A DNA stretch of 64,000 nucleotides from Linnemannia elongata (taxonomy: Eukaryota > Mortierellomycota > Mortierellomycetes > Mortierellales > Mortierellaceae): positions 2,812,001-2,876,000 of the forward strand of contig JAXBDG010000001.1 of the NCBI GenBank assembly GCA_036320915.1, in the 5' to 3' direction. The notes beneath the pieces were generated by a model. The model was not told the DNA's origin and did not search any database. It worked only from the letters and a program-made list of their open reading frames with translations. Of this stretch, positions 48,901 through 61,742 are shown piece by piece. The first letter of the stretch is position 1. Each line of letters begins with the position of its first letter. The translations under genes and the position numbers were made by a program.

Positions 48901-51900
48901 ACAAGCACCACAGGGTCCATTGGTGGCAGCAGCGGTAGTGGTAGCAGCACGAGCAGTCAGCATCACCATGGACTGAGTCTGGGATTCCGGTCAGGATTGT
49001 TGAGACGAAGCTCGAGGAGGACTATGAGCGCGAGCCACATCTCTTCCAAGAGCATCTTTGCTCAGGATTCTGCAGCAACCTCTCACCAGGAAGCAGAGAC
49101 ACTTGCGTATCAGGACTTGATGGACTCTCAGGTTCGAGGAGGCTCAGAAGGTGGAAGCAATGGAGTGGAAGTCAAGTCACCGCTCAGGCACTTCAAGAGC
49201 GATCGCGATATTCTGTCGACAGCACTATTGCACGGTCTCGCAGCCGTTGACAACCAGGAGAACCGCGGAGGCAGGGATAGCTGTGACAGCGGGGAAGGCA
49301 CTGGAGACTCAGGACTAGATGACATGCCATCTGTCGTGTCGAGTGGATCTGTTGTGGGCCAGTATCTTTTTGGAGACGAGCTCAAAAACTTGTCGTTCGG
49401 GGATCGCGATTCTACATTGGTTAAGGTCGACTCCGCAGTGGATACAACTGGGGCAGCAATCTTCGAAACAGGGTCTGGACTCAAGACGGTACCCACAAAT
49501 ACCGTTTCGGAAGAAAGGTTGACTTTGGCTCCGGTGATGATATCGACAACACCAACTCCATCACCGGCGAGTGCCACGATGACAGTGCCAGACTCGGACA
49601 GGGCGCTTCTCTCCAAGTTGCTGAGTGGCAAGAAGAAATCAGATTCTTTTCTTCCCAGTGCAAAGGATTCGACGCTATGCACCCAAACGTTAGTGACATC
49701 AACCTCCTCGCTCAGTATCGCTTCGACCTCACCGACGCATTTGTACACGACTGATACTACGCCTACGGCAGGGTCGATAATGATTCCAAGGGACAGGAAG
49801 CTGACACTGGGCTCAAAGATCTCTCCGAACACCAAACAGCAGGAGACTCCTATTACACCAACACCGCCAACGTTCGTTCCTCGGTCACCCGCAGCCGTTG
49901 CAGCATCTCGCAAGTTTCCAGGATCTCCCGGATACAGCTCTTCCTCGCCGCCATCCTACTCGACTCATCCTCCGATCTTGGGTCCACAAATGCCCGCTGC
50001 AGGAACGCCAACAAAGTCAAAGTTCTCGATTCTTGGCACCTCGGCAAATCCAAGCTCTGGATTCTCATACCTCCAAAGCCGCCCTTCGCTAAGTCTTACA
50101 ATGGCTTCGTCTGCAACTTCTTCGAAGAACCATGGAGTGGGACCACTTTCGATCTCGCCTTCGGCGCCTTTCATGCCTCATCACTCGTCGTCGACACCAC
50201 TCCCAGGAAAGAGCAGCAACGGCCTTGGAAGCAGTGGATCGCCCATTCCACATTTAGAGCCTCGCAGCGCTGTGGTTGATTATCGCCCTGCGATCCACTA
50301 CAAGCGACAGCGAAGTATGTCTCTTCAGGATGCAGATCTGCTGACGGCGGACCAATTTATTGCCCTGATACCGGACGATACTCCAACCAAACGAAGGTTC
50401 AGCTCCGAGGAGACTGTAAGTTGCTTTTGTTTTGACACAGTAGTGCTTCTTTGAAGAGTTCTACCAACTTGATATTTTTTTTACTCATGCTCATATAATT
50501 ATTACGATACCACCATAATTAGCTGCAGGACAATAACTCGTGGGCAATGAACTTAAAAGCCAAAAACGTCCCTTTGCCGGATCCACCAACGAATTTGCGA
50601 TCCCTCCACAGTAACCTCAAAACCAAATGCGACTTGGTATTGAAGCACCTCGCTGCGGTTTCTGCTCCAGCATCCTCGATTCCTCTCACGTTCACGCAGC
50701 AACAGCAGCAAAGAGAGGAGCAGACCCAACAGCAAGGTTTATCGGTGCCTCGAAACATGGCTTCAACTACGACTGCGGCGTCACTCGCCCCTTCCTCTAC
50801 GTTTTCGTCCTCAAACTTGACCTTGTCGTCCCTCTCCCTCTCGGGATTAGAGTCCTTGTCAGCCTCGACAACAGAGCTAACTCGGAAGCTAGCAGAGGAT
50901 AACGACGTATCGTTGGCCGTTACTCCTTCTGAGCAAATTTTGATCTGCGTTCACGGCGTGGGGGAGAAACAAGGATCATCGGCCTTCAAAGAGGATGGGA
51001 CTGGCAGCAGGAAGGTGTTTGTGGATTACACGCATAGCCAACGTCGAGGCAGCGAGCAGAGTATTACCTCCTCTGCAGCGCCAGGAGGAGTTCGACCAAA
51101 GAAGAGCAGTCTAGTTGTCAGCGAATCCAACTCTGGGAGTGAAGGAGGCTTCCGGGCAGTAGAAGCGGCATCCACTGATAATTCGACGGAACCTAGTCAG
51201 GATGACTCTGCTCCCATCGACGTGGATCAGATTGACGTGGTAGAGGCGGTCGGGATGCTTTTTAACGAGATGGATCAGATTATGACCCGAATGGCTGAGA
51301 TGCTCGCCAAGTACATCTCGGCAGATCAGTTCTCCAATCTTCTCAAGGAGTCAGACGAGATTTGTTATCAGGCCCAGGAGGTTTGCCGCGTCGAGTTGGA
51401 TCGCAGATGCAGACAACGGCACCAGCAACTTCGCCAGCAACCTCAGCAACATCAGCAACAGCAACAGGCACCAGAACGGGATGTGGAGGTGACGGTTGAG
51501 GTCGTTCAGGACCACAAGACTGCGGTGGAGCAACAGGTTTCAAGTGCACAGCACCAGCCTCAGCTTTATCCTCAGAAGCTTGCGGTCAACAAGGAGTCAA
51601 AGACATCGGAGAATGCTAGCGATCCTCCTCGACAGGGCCAGCCTGATCTGTTACTTGTCCAACAATGCTCTTCCCAGCAATCGCCAAGCACAGATGTGGC
51701 GGCGACGACTGAACCAGTAGAAACGCCAGGGGTAGGCCTGGAGACAACTGGCGATGACGAAGACAGGCAGGTGAAGAAGAAGGACTCCAAGGATCGAATA
51801 CGGCATCGTAGGGATCGAAACCATTACAAGCACCAGTATCGGTACCAACCACAGGGGCGAAAGCCTGGAGATGCTGATGCCAATGGAGAGATGTCGTCCG

Positions 51901-54900
51901 AAGAATATCAGGGAGCAGTTTATGGCTATGTAAGTGCGGTATCTTTCAGGTTGCTAGGGCCATCAAATGTGTCACATTCGATGCAATACTAATTGATGTG
52001 GCAACATGCATTGTAAAAAAATAGATCCGGACAGTGCTGGCCACGGCAGAGACTGTCATGGCAGAGTACATGCGAACATACAGCCGGGTAAGGCTATTTA
52101 TTGTTGCCTTCAACTGCGTCAACATTTGTCTTCCGCTTTGTTTCAACTCCTCTCCCCAGGGTTTCCATACTACAGTTTTCTTACTTCATCATCATTCTCT
52201 TATTAGATGCTTGTGGTCCCAACCAACGGATACAGGATAGAGGGCTGTAACGACTTGAAAAAGATCGAGCGGAGCCTTCGACCAGATCACCCGCACATGC
52301 CTCCAATATCGATTTCAACCCCAAGTTCTGGTTCCTCTCAGCAGCCTTCGCTTATGAGTCGCGTTTCGGCTGTCCAGAATGCTACCATAGACGAAACGAC
52401 TCTACCTAAGCGAATTGCACCTCAGACTCCAACAACCACATCCGCCGATCAGACCTCACTGATCTCCGCAACTACCGCATCAGATACCCACCCCACTCCC
52501 TCGCCCACGATGGATATCTTCAGTCCATCGAATGCCTCCCCAGGTGGTCAGGCGATGGTCCGCGTCAAGAGTTTGCCCGAAGGCAAGGATGAGTGGGCAG
52601 CTTTGCAAAAGCGCAAGGAGATGGGCAGCAGTCCTGGCGTCGCCGGTGCCATCTCTATGGGAACACCTGCGGCAGTCGGCATTAGTGTTGGCACAGGTGC
52701 TGGGATCGGAGGAGGTATTGGTGGCATTGGCGCTACTGGAGCATCAGCCGGGATGGCGACAGGGGCTGGAATCGCAATGATGGGCGAGTACTCGAAAGAA
52801 CATATGGGTCATGAGGCGTATTACTACAGGAACTGGTTCCTTGGGAAAGGCATGTGCCTCTATTGTCTGATACTATAGGTACATTGCCTCTTGTAAGCAT
52901 ATCAACAACCTGTGATGATATTAACTGGCGTCTTTTTTTATGTTACACCTGAATATTCATAGAGCATCGCACGTTTGTGGGCCAGGTTGAAGGTCTGGGA
53001 ACCGTCATTATCTCGATCATCAAAGACATGGTAGTCCCGACGGAAGCACGCCCTCAATTTCCCTCGCGATCTTCGACAGGACCAAACTCTCTCATGCATC
53101 ACTCTTCCTTTGCCGCACTTGCCAGTACTGGAGTAGGTGGTAGTGGATCGAATACTCACTCGGCACGTTCAGGTCGACCTGACCTTGTGCATTCCGCGCA
53201 GAGTTTCTACCCTGGCAGAGGTGGAGGCTATCATGGAAATGGAGTGGGCGGCGGTGGCATGATGGCCAGTCCCCGCTCGAGCTCAGAGGCCATGCGAGTC
53301 ATCTTGTCTGCGTCTACCGGCGTGACCCCAGGACTGGGAAGGTTTGTCGTCGATGCCTTTTGGCTTAGCATTGCATATGAACATGTGGTCTGCGGAGCCG
53401 CTAACTTATGCCTGACAACTGCATACTCCTTTTTAATAGTAGTCATGATAACCACGGATCGGGCTTGTTAGGAATTGGAGGACCACATTCAGGCTCAGGT
53501 TCTGCAATTGGGACAATGGGGTCGTCACATCTAGCCCCATCCTCTCCAGCCACGCCAGGGCCCTATGCGCCTAACACCCCTCAATCAACCCACCCCTCTG
53601 GCAGCAGCAACAACAACAGTAGCGCTCCACCCCGTTGGCAGTACCGTTGCATTCTCCGACAAAAGGACGTTGACAGCATCCGGATCACGCTCCCAGAGCC
53701 AGAACCCAGCCCGCTAAATAACCTGACGCGCCGTGTAGGAAAGCCCCAGTGGAAGACCATTCTTCAATCGATCCATCCTGCCATCACACAACAAGTTGCG
53801 TCCAAGCTGAAGAAGGTGCAAAACAATCAGCATTTCGAAAAGGAGTTGGCCAAATTTGATGAGACAATGCTCAGGTTTAACTACAAGTTTGGAGTCCTGC
53901 TGGTTCACCCTGGTCAGACAAAGGAGGAAGACTGGTTCAGTAACCAGATGAGCTCGAGTCCTCGGTTCCAAGAGTTTTTGGAAAGCGGTGCTCTTGGCCA
54001 AAAGGTTGCGCTCAAAGGGTTCGAACGGTTCTCAGCTGGCTTGGACACTCGCAGTAAGTATCTGTCAATTTTGTCCGCCAAGGTTATTGACGTTATTTTG
54101 AAGGGAGGATACTAGGTGTTCATACCTACTTACGTTTGACACGACTAATATTATAATAGGCGAAGGCGGAGAGTATTCGTACTATGACACCTGGGGTGAA
54201 GGGTTCGAGATCATGTACCATGTATCGACCCTTCTGCCCTACAACACTGTCGATCGCCAACAGATCCAGCGTAAGCGTCATATTGGCAACGACATTGTAT
54301 GCATCATCTTTGTCGATGGGGACCAGCCCTTTGTCCCCAATGCCATCAAGTCACAGTTCCTTCATATCTTTGTCATTATCCGCATGGTCACTCTCCCAGA
54401 CGGAACCAGGGGATACAGCGCAACCATTGCCTGTGACGAACAAGTCCCCGAGTTCGGACCTCCCCTACCCGATCCACCCATTTTCAAAACTCCGGCAGAA
54501 CTGCGCGCATTCCTGTTGTGCAAGATGATCAATGGAGAGAATGCGGCTTACAAGGCTCCCAGGTTGATCAAGCCTCACCAGCGAGCTCGCTCTGGCATGC
54601 TGGAAAATTTGGTCGCCAAGGCCAACACCCTCGCCAAGGTGAAAGATGACAAGAAGTTGTCCAAGCAACAGAAGGCATCTGCTGCCTCCTCCTCTGCTCC
54701 TGCAGCGGCTTTAACGCCTACTACACCTTCGACCTTTTCCGGCACATCATCTTCACAACACACCTTGCTCAGTATGAGCTCCAGTCCCAATCTGACACCC
54801 TCTCATCCGACTGCAGGAGGATCCAGCTATAAGCAGGTCCAGAGTCACTGTCACGCTTGCCACTGCAACCAACATCAACTGAACCTTTACCAACACGGTT

Positions 54901-57900
54901 GCCATCTCTGCCCCTACGACAAGGATGGAGTCTCGTGTTTTTCAGCAGCACCATTTACTTCTCCCTCTACTGTCTCTCTAGGAGAAGAACGTACCCATCC
55001 TCACCACCAGCCTGCACACTCGATCAACGGACGCAAAGGTCCCATTCCGGCGGCGATTCGAACCAACTCCGCCCGCAACTCCTTGGTCGTTCTAGGCTCG
55101 GAGACCGCGGCGACACTGTTCAAGTCGCGGAGGAGAAGCTCGAACGCGGATTCGACTAAACCGGAGGCCCAGTTCCATGTGGGCAACATATCGGCAAAGG
55201 AGAAGGATTCAGCAGGAAATGGCGATTATCCTCACCGACCGCAACACCAGCATCAGGCGCCAGATCAGTTCCCTGAGGGCCACGGATACATTGAGAACTT
55301 GCTCTCACCTACGGTTCCCGGTATGATGTCTCTGCCCTCTCCAGGCTTAGAACCTGCTTCGCTGTCTGTTGCAGATATTGGACCATCTTTTCAACAAGGA
55401 GGTCCGGACCAACGCTCGGGATCTTGCTGTCAGTGCAACTGCTGCTGCTGTTACACGTTGTGTTGCGGTAGCACTTACTGTGACGAGTCGGATCATGCCC
55501 TAGAGTCCTTGCAGACGCGACCTCAGCCTGATAAGGGGGTGCCTGCGACGAAGTCTGGCATAAGACATCATCTCCAACAACAGTACCATCTCCAAAGCGC
55601 TCTAAAGCAGTCGTCCAAATCTGCAACTTCGTCACCGACAGAGTTACAGTTTGCGATGAATCGACCTGGAAACACTCAGGTAGAACATCATTCGCACTAC
55701 CACACTGTGACATCGATGAATGGTCTAGATGCAGCAATGATGAATGTGGACAGGAAGTATTCCAGCACTCTAGGGATGTCTCTCGGTAAGTTTTCATTGT
55801 TATGTTTCCTCCTCTCGCTAAGTTTATGAATAAAATGGATGATATTAACTGCTTCCTTTTTATTTACGATATCATAGCTACGAACAGTAAGGGACGCTCT
55901 AAGTCGGAGGTGGATCTTCTTGTGACGCCCATTCATGAAACTCACAACAGCTTGCCCAACCGACATTCGACTGGACTTATCCTGGGTACGACCAGTGCCA
56001 ACTATCCCATGTCAAGAACCAGCGGTCTAAACGAGTTTCATCATCATCACCACAGCCATGCAGGAATTATTGCGACGACCCCACACCGTTATCATCTTCA
56101 CCACCGTGGCAGCGGTCATCAACACAGTCTTCTCGGCGCCGGTGGAGCGATACCCATCCGAGCAAGCGCGACGACGACGGCGACGACAGGACCGGTGATT
56201 CACCAAGCCGCGCCTACGCATTCTTCGATGAAGGGTCGAGCACACAATTTTTTGACGACTCTGGTGAGACGACGGGCGAGTTCTAATGACACCTCAGGAC
56301 TGGGACCTACCGCACAACAGATCAGTGCACCCAAGAACTCGCATCTGAGTGCCACAGCGTCGTCCCCTCTGGGTAACTGGATCAACAATGTTGGAGGCCA
56401 TCATCATCACCAGCATTACGCCCACACTCAAGGCGACCAGACCTTGCAGTACCAGCAGCGTCAGCAACACTGTCATCATGCACACTGCTGCCAGAACCAT
56501 CGATACCAGCACCACCTACCACAGCAGCGTCATAGCTTGACCTCATTGTCGCCTAACGCACCCCCCGCTGCACTTTTGTCTGCACCTATGGGTCAGGAGA
56601 ACTCAGCTGCTGTTCCGATCATGGGTCGACCTCTCAAGTTCAAGGAGGGGTTCAGCAAAGACAAGACACCCACTCACATCAACACGGCTGCCGCTGCTGC
56701 ACTGGGGTCATCTCGCCCAAACCAGTACTATCAGCATTCGTCGCATCAGAACCACAACCCGCCTTCGGCGTCGACAGCCTCCTCTGCGTCTTCGTCATCG
56801 CTTTTCCATAGCTCCCTTCCTTCAGCTTCGACACTCCATACGATTGGCTCAACTGCAGTCAAATCTGGTAGCTGGGGCCCAGCCACAGGAGCAGGAGTAG
56901 TGAACAGTGGTAGTGGCGGTCCATACATCAGTAACAGCACCCACATGTCACTGGCGACACCGTCTTCGTCCACCATCACTGTATTCTCTCCGCATTCGCT
57001 ACGGAGATTTGCTTCAAGAGATGCCCTTCACCGGTCGACGTCTTCACCATCACAGAACCAAGGATTCAGAAGGTCGACGAGTGGATGTTCCGAGGGCTTG
57101 ACATATGCTTCAGCTATGGCTTCTGTAGGTGGCGGTGCAGCACAGACCAAGGCGGAAGAAAAGCCCTTATCAAACCCAACCCAAGTAGTTGACATGATGG
57201 ACGGACAGCAAGATGAATTCCAGTTCACGGAGTCACCCTTGCCGTATACGCCTCAAGGTCAGACTCCCCCAACATCAGGATCAAAGGCTATGGATTCCAG
57301 GACCTCAATTGACAGCTTGGGAGGTCGACCTAGTTCCAGCACGACAACGACGACAGCTGTGCCCACTGCATTCCCACCAGGAATCGGAAACCTGAACAGG
57401 CCGTCGATGGACTATATGAGCTTCAAACCGGCGACCTCCTCCTCTTCATCCTCTGCGCGGGACTCGCTCCTTCAACAGCAACGGTACGATCCTGGACTTT
57501 CGTCTGCCGGACGAGCAAGAGGACAGAGCGTAGATATGCGTCGAGGACGTAGGGTGGATGCAGATCCGGACGATGGCGATGACGAGGTGTGTGGGAACAG
57601 CAGTGAGGATTTAGCGAGATTCTTGGCTATGGGTCCCCTTGCCCTGAGGGAGAGCCATTCTGTGATGGGGATGGAGTGTCCCGTAGACTGTCATTATCAC
57701 TACTACCACCATCACCAACACCACCACCATGGACACCCCAACCACAGCCAACACCATCACCATCATCATCATCATCATCACTATCACCACGCTCATCCGC
57801 AGCAGCATCAACCGTACCCTAGAGAGGACAGACGATCCAGTCCTGGTCCTCTCCCTGTCAAGAGCGAGTCCTCCTCAACCTTCTCCCATATTGGCGCAGC

Positions 57901-58513
57901 TTCGACTGCTTCCCACAATCCTCTTCCTTCCAAGTCCACGGTCACCTCCGCGCACCCTGGTGTCCCACCGGCATTGTCAAGGACGAATACTAGCAGCAGC
58001 GAGAAGCATGTTAAGCGAGCCATGAGCGTAGAGTCCTTCTTGGGCCAAGAACCTATGCTGTCGAGGGTTCCTTCCTTGAGAAGTAAGGGGTATGGTCTTG
58101 AGGCCGCCTTGATGTCGACCATGGTTGCTCCTTCTCCTCTTGGATTGACTGATTCATGCGCAGCTGGTTGGACGAGCCTCCCTCCGGCATCTCTTTGCTG
58201 TGGTGACAGTAGTGTCGCTCCTCCTGTCTCTGGAATAGTCCCCGCTTGCGAAGCGATTCAGAGTGACCAGGACAAGAACCAGATCCACGAGACTGTTGCT
58301 GCTACCACGGCTGGAACCATCAACCGCGCTGTCGATGCTGTTGACTCAACTGTTGATTCTACGAGCCCAACAAAGGCAACAAGTACTGGACCAATGACGC
58401 CGGCGGTTGCGATGACGGGCCAAGAGTCGACCTTTGTTCGAAAGAGTAGCGAGAGTCAGCGTAGTTGCTCTTTAGAGGTTGAAGACTTGGATGTTAAACC
58501 CATAGTCACTTAG
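45997..58513 (+). CDS. Giant RapGAP-domain protein
   Basis: Predicted GTPase-activating protein for a Rap/Ras-type small GTPase. Eight exons (45997-50415, 50523-51929, 52025-52087, 52207-52849, 52963-53341, 53440-54053, 54160-55785, 55878-58513) give about 3,928 residues. Residues 1 to about 1,900 are mostly low-complexity S/T/P/Q/H/N sequence with basic patches. Near 2,170-2,200 is the segment YYYRNWFLGKEHRTFVGQ, which precedes the catalytic fold in Rap1GAP. The catalytic RapGAP core spans about 2,450-2,640 (FGVLLVHPGQTKEEDWFSN, YHVSTLLPYN, KRHIGNDIVCIIF); Asn2552 of HIGND fits the asparagine-thumb residue. The last 1,280 residues are again low-complexity, with Cys-rich (SCCQCNCCCCY) and poly-His runs. 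Intron 4 appears to be GC-AG. An alternative acceptor 6 bases downstream exists for exon 2. Exon 1 start is the first long-frame ATG. Confidence 0.85.
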
Positions 58514-59074
58514 AAAAGCATGATACCCCTCCAGGAAGAGAAATAGAGTCCCTTTTAATAAGTTTTGGTATCTAAATTTATGCTTACCCACCGGGCACCC
58601 ACGGATGTTACGGTGTCAGCGGTTTAGCTCGTCTAGGAAGGAAGGGAAGCGAGAGAGAGGGCCGGTGACTCACTGCGACCGCTGCGATGGGAAAGGCGCA
58701 TAGTTCGGTGTTGACTTAAAATTGGTGACATTAGCAGAGAATTTGGCGGAAAACTAAAAGACACAAGAGCAGATAGCAAGGCAATAGAGGCAGCAGTCGG
58801 GGGGGGGGGCAGGCGTCTCTGGTGGTAGGGTGGTCCGTATAGGAGGCAGGCCGGAATTGAGCCGGGTCTCCTAGCACGATTAAGAGTTATTGTTAAAAAA
58901 CCCTTAATTTCAAAAAATCTGGAACTCTAGAGTTCCAGAATCAATCTGAGGGATACTGATTAATCACATATCACGAGCATGCCATTTTTGCAATGAGAAT
59001 ATTGTGCTAATGTACTGCTCTGAAAAAAGTTTAAGGAGGAGTACGGCCTTGAAGGAGATAGGTTGCCGACGTAT
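58514..59074. other. Intergenic region with a palindrome and tRNA-like fragment
   Basis: Between the RapGAP stop and the next gene. It contains a G run at 58800-58809, a fragment on the minus strand resembling a B box (GGCTCAATTCC, about 58855-58865) without a foldable tRNA, and a perfect palindrome. No protein-coding gene is supported. Confidence 0.4.
58918..58939. repeat. 22-bp perfect palindrome
   Basis: Both arms are GGAACTCTAG-type sequence centred on CTAG at 58927-58930. There is no spacer and no T run after it, so a terminator is not indicated. A binding site for a dimeric protein or an element end are possibilities. Confidence 0.8.
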
Positions 59075-60397
59075 ATGCAACAACTCGCTCCAGACAGTCA
59101 GCTGCCAGAAGGTGTGGAAAACTCCATCTGCGCAATCTGCTCGTGCAGACAGGATCAAGAGAACTCGCGCCTTATTCTTGGCAAATCGATCAACACTCCG
59201 TTGCGGTTCTTTAGCTATTGCAACAGTTGCGACAGAGAACAGCAAGCCAGACGACGTCAGGGACCCATGGCCAAGTTCAATGTATGGACCAGTAACCGAC
59301 TTCGAGACTTTGAGTCTCGAGACTCTGCTCTGCACACGATAATGACGGTGGCCGTACAAGGCTTCTGTTTTGGACCTGCAGCATACAACTCCAGAGAAGG
59401 CTTGTGTCTTCGCAACATGGCCAAGGAAGTATCACCAAAATGCTTCTGGTCGGGACTTCAACTCACGGTCACAGCCGGCAGTGCCGTTTGTCCTACGAAA
59501 AAGTTTACAGCTGACCGCATCGTGTTTCATGAGGGACGCGCTCTGGGGTATGGAGCAAAGGGGCAACTCCTGGTGGCCAGCTCGGAGTTTGCTAATTGGT
59601 AAGGGGAAAAATGAGATCGGACATTCTGTAATTCTTTGAGTTCATGGAAAATAACGCGGACGCTGCATCTGGTTGATGAATTACGATAGCTTTCTCATGG
59701 ACCGGACACTTGCTCAGAGGATCCAATATCTGAAGAAGATCGAAGAAGAATGGGAGGAGGGCGTCAAATGGGCGGACCAAGTCATTCGAGAGCTTCAGGA
59801 CGGATTCGACTCCTCGAACAGGGAGGGCGTAGCTTGGACGAACGACTGGGAGAATCGCTGGAGCGCCTTTGTTAAAAACAAGGCTTACAGTGGACACAAG
59901 GAGCGCGTTGTGTGGAGCAAGCACGAATGGCGTTTTTTCGTCGAGAGGTGCCAAGGACGCTCGTTAGTGACTGGACAAGTTCTTGAAGGAAGAGCCTGCC
60001 ATATCGACAGGATTTTCAACTCTGACAGCTATTCAGTCAAGACCTGCCTCACGATCGAACAAGGTCTCAACTTTGCAAAGCGCGACATGCTGGAGTTCCA
60101 GACCTCCAACTGCTTCAGTGGTCGGTGCAAGCTTCAGTATGGAGTTCAAAAATTGCGCAATGCTGTTAGAGAACTGCTTGAGCACAGCAGGCCGCTTCTT
60201 GATAGGTATGATATGGTGCTGTTTCTTCGTGCCAAGGATTTGTAAAGAATATCACCTAACATTACATTCAATTTAGCTGGCCGAACCGTGTAGAGACAAT
60301 GAAGACATTCAACTACCCTTGGAAGGCGGGCAATTCCGACCGGACCCTGCTGACACAGCAAGGTAGGCATGATGTACTAGAAGAAGCGGGCTGTTAG
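59075..60397 (+). CDS. Protein with two HNH-like nuclease segments
   Basis: Three exons (59075-59598, 59690-60205, 60277-60397) with GT-AG junctions and matching phase give 386 residues. The first ATG in frame was used; a stop lies upstream at 59021, though an unseen 5' exon is possible. Residues 19-52 carry CAIC and CNSC pairs, as in small zinc-binding modules next to HNH nucleases. Residues about 115-175 (CFWSGLQLT, TADRI at 145-149, EGRALGYG, LLVASSEFAN) resemble the ctcYTG..DRI..GY..GN..LV..N pattern of viral and phage HNH enzymes. Residues about 250-300 repeat the theme (WSKHEW, SLVTGQVL, CHIDRI at 278-283, SYSVKTCLTIEQGLNFAK). Predicted DNA endonuclease. The first domain lacks a His before DRI, so one or both may be inactive. 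Confidence 0.6.
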
Positions 60398-61742
60398 CAA
60401 TCTCAGATTCTGTTTCATTGCGCCTGATGTCTTGAAATAATTCTTTCAATGGATCTCGTCTGTATCTTGAAAACATCATTCTTTGATAGTGTGCTAATCC
60501 CAGGCTAAGCAATTGAAAAATAGTGCAAGCACAACGACTTTGATTAGCAAATATCAAATGCCAAGATCAGATCTACGAGCGGTGATAGAATCACCAGATG
60601 CACATCAAGCCGCGCCAAACGCTTTCGACACAAAAGGCTTGTGACGCCCTCGGAACGGTGTCTACCCTGCACTGCAGCTCACCACCTCTCTCCCTCTAAC
60701 AGCACATACAATATCATGGTCATCGCATACCCCGCCATGACTGCTAGGTCGCAAGTACGCCCCGACATAAAGTACAATTTCCATCCCCGACCTGGTCGCA
60801 GCATCAAGCGCCTGACACGGGTCAAATTCTCCATGGACAAGATAAACATTCGCTATACCATTCCAGAGATCCAGATAAACGTCCTCGATGGCACCGAGGC
60901 ACGCGTGAAGCGACAGCCAGAGCACATGCAGGAAGTAGGGAGTCACAAGACGACATGGCTGTAGCCTTAATTTGCATTTGTTCAATGTTGCTCAGCATCA
61001 AGCAGCCCCATTTGTACATAGCCCAATAAATTACTCCACAGACGACATTCAGGACAAATAGTTAGGAACTCGCGCCTGTCATCCAAATTTCAAGCCAACT
61101 ACAGCAGAACCAGGACTATGGAATACAGGGTAAGGTAATAAGGAATGGAAGCTGAAATCACTAAATATAAAAACCTTAACATCCGCCCGTTCCTTGGAAA
61201 GAGGAGGATATCCTTTGATTTAGAACACACATCCTATTTTTTGAATTTTTGCTCTACGTCTTGCTTTTTGACTTGAATTGCTAAGAGCTAATCTCAGGTT
61301 CTGACAGTGAGAGAGTATGTTCGTGAGTGCATGTGTGGGTGCGCGTCGTTCTACCAAGTCTTTCCCTCGTAATCAACTCACACATCCTTACTCAGGCATC
61401 CCAAAGAGAGAGAACATTCTACATATACTATAGGAATAAGCGAGTTTGCCCCTGCAACGTGATTTACGCACTTTGAATCATTCTCCGAGAATGTCTCATT
61501 TTTCCTATGTGATTTTTTTTTGTTTCTGATTCTTATTCTCTCGGACAACCTTTCTCCTTCGTTGCTGCTTGGTGCTGCAGGGTTTCTATCACGCACTGTT
61601 TGCTTTCTTTCCTCCTTTTGTTGTACCTCTTTCTCCCCTTTTTTCCCTCCACATTTAACCTTGCACAGATCACAAATACATTTCTATCTTCCCACGATTT
61701 CTGCATCACCACGCTACTTTCTCTTTATCCCCTACATTTTCT
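60398..61742. other. Intergenic region
   Basis: No supported gene. An 82-codon frame from 60716 lacks family or splice support. 61500-61740 is C/T-rich and looks like the leader of the next candidate gene. Confidence 0.45.

Noticed and set aside
49128..49913. 261-codon open frame antisense to the RapGAP gene
   Set aside because: A shadow of RapGAP exon 1, whose Ser/Thr-rich codons leave the opposite strand open.
58820..58900. Possible tRNA gene on the minus strand
   Set aside because: A T-arm-like GGCTCAATTCC is present, but no acceptor, D-arm or anticodon stem can be paired around it.
60716..60964. 82-codon open frame after the HNH gene
   Set aside because: Has an ATG and mixed composition but no homology pattern or splice signal; too short to support alone.
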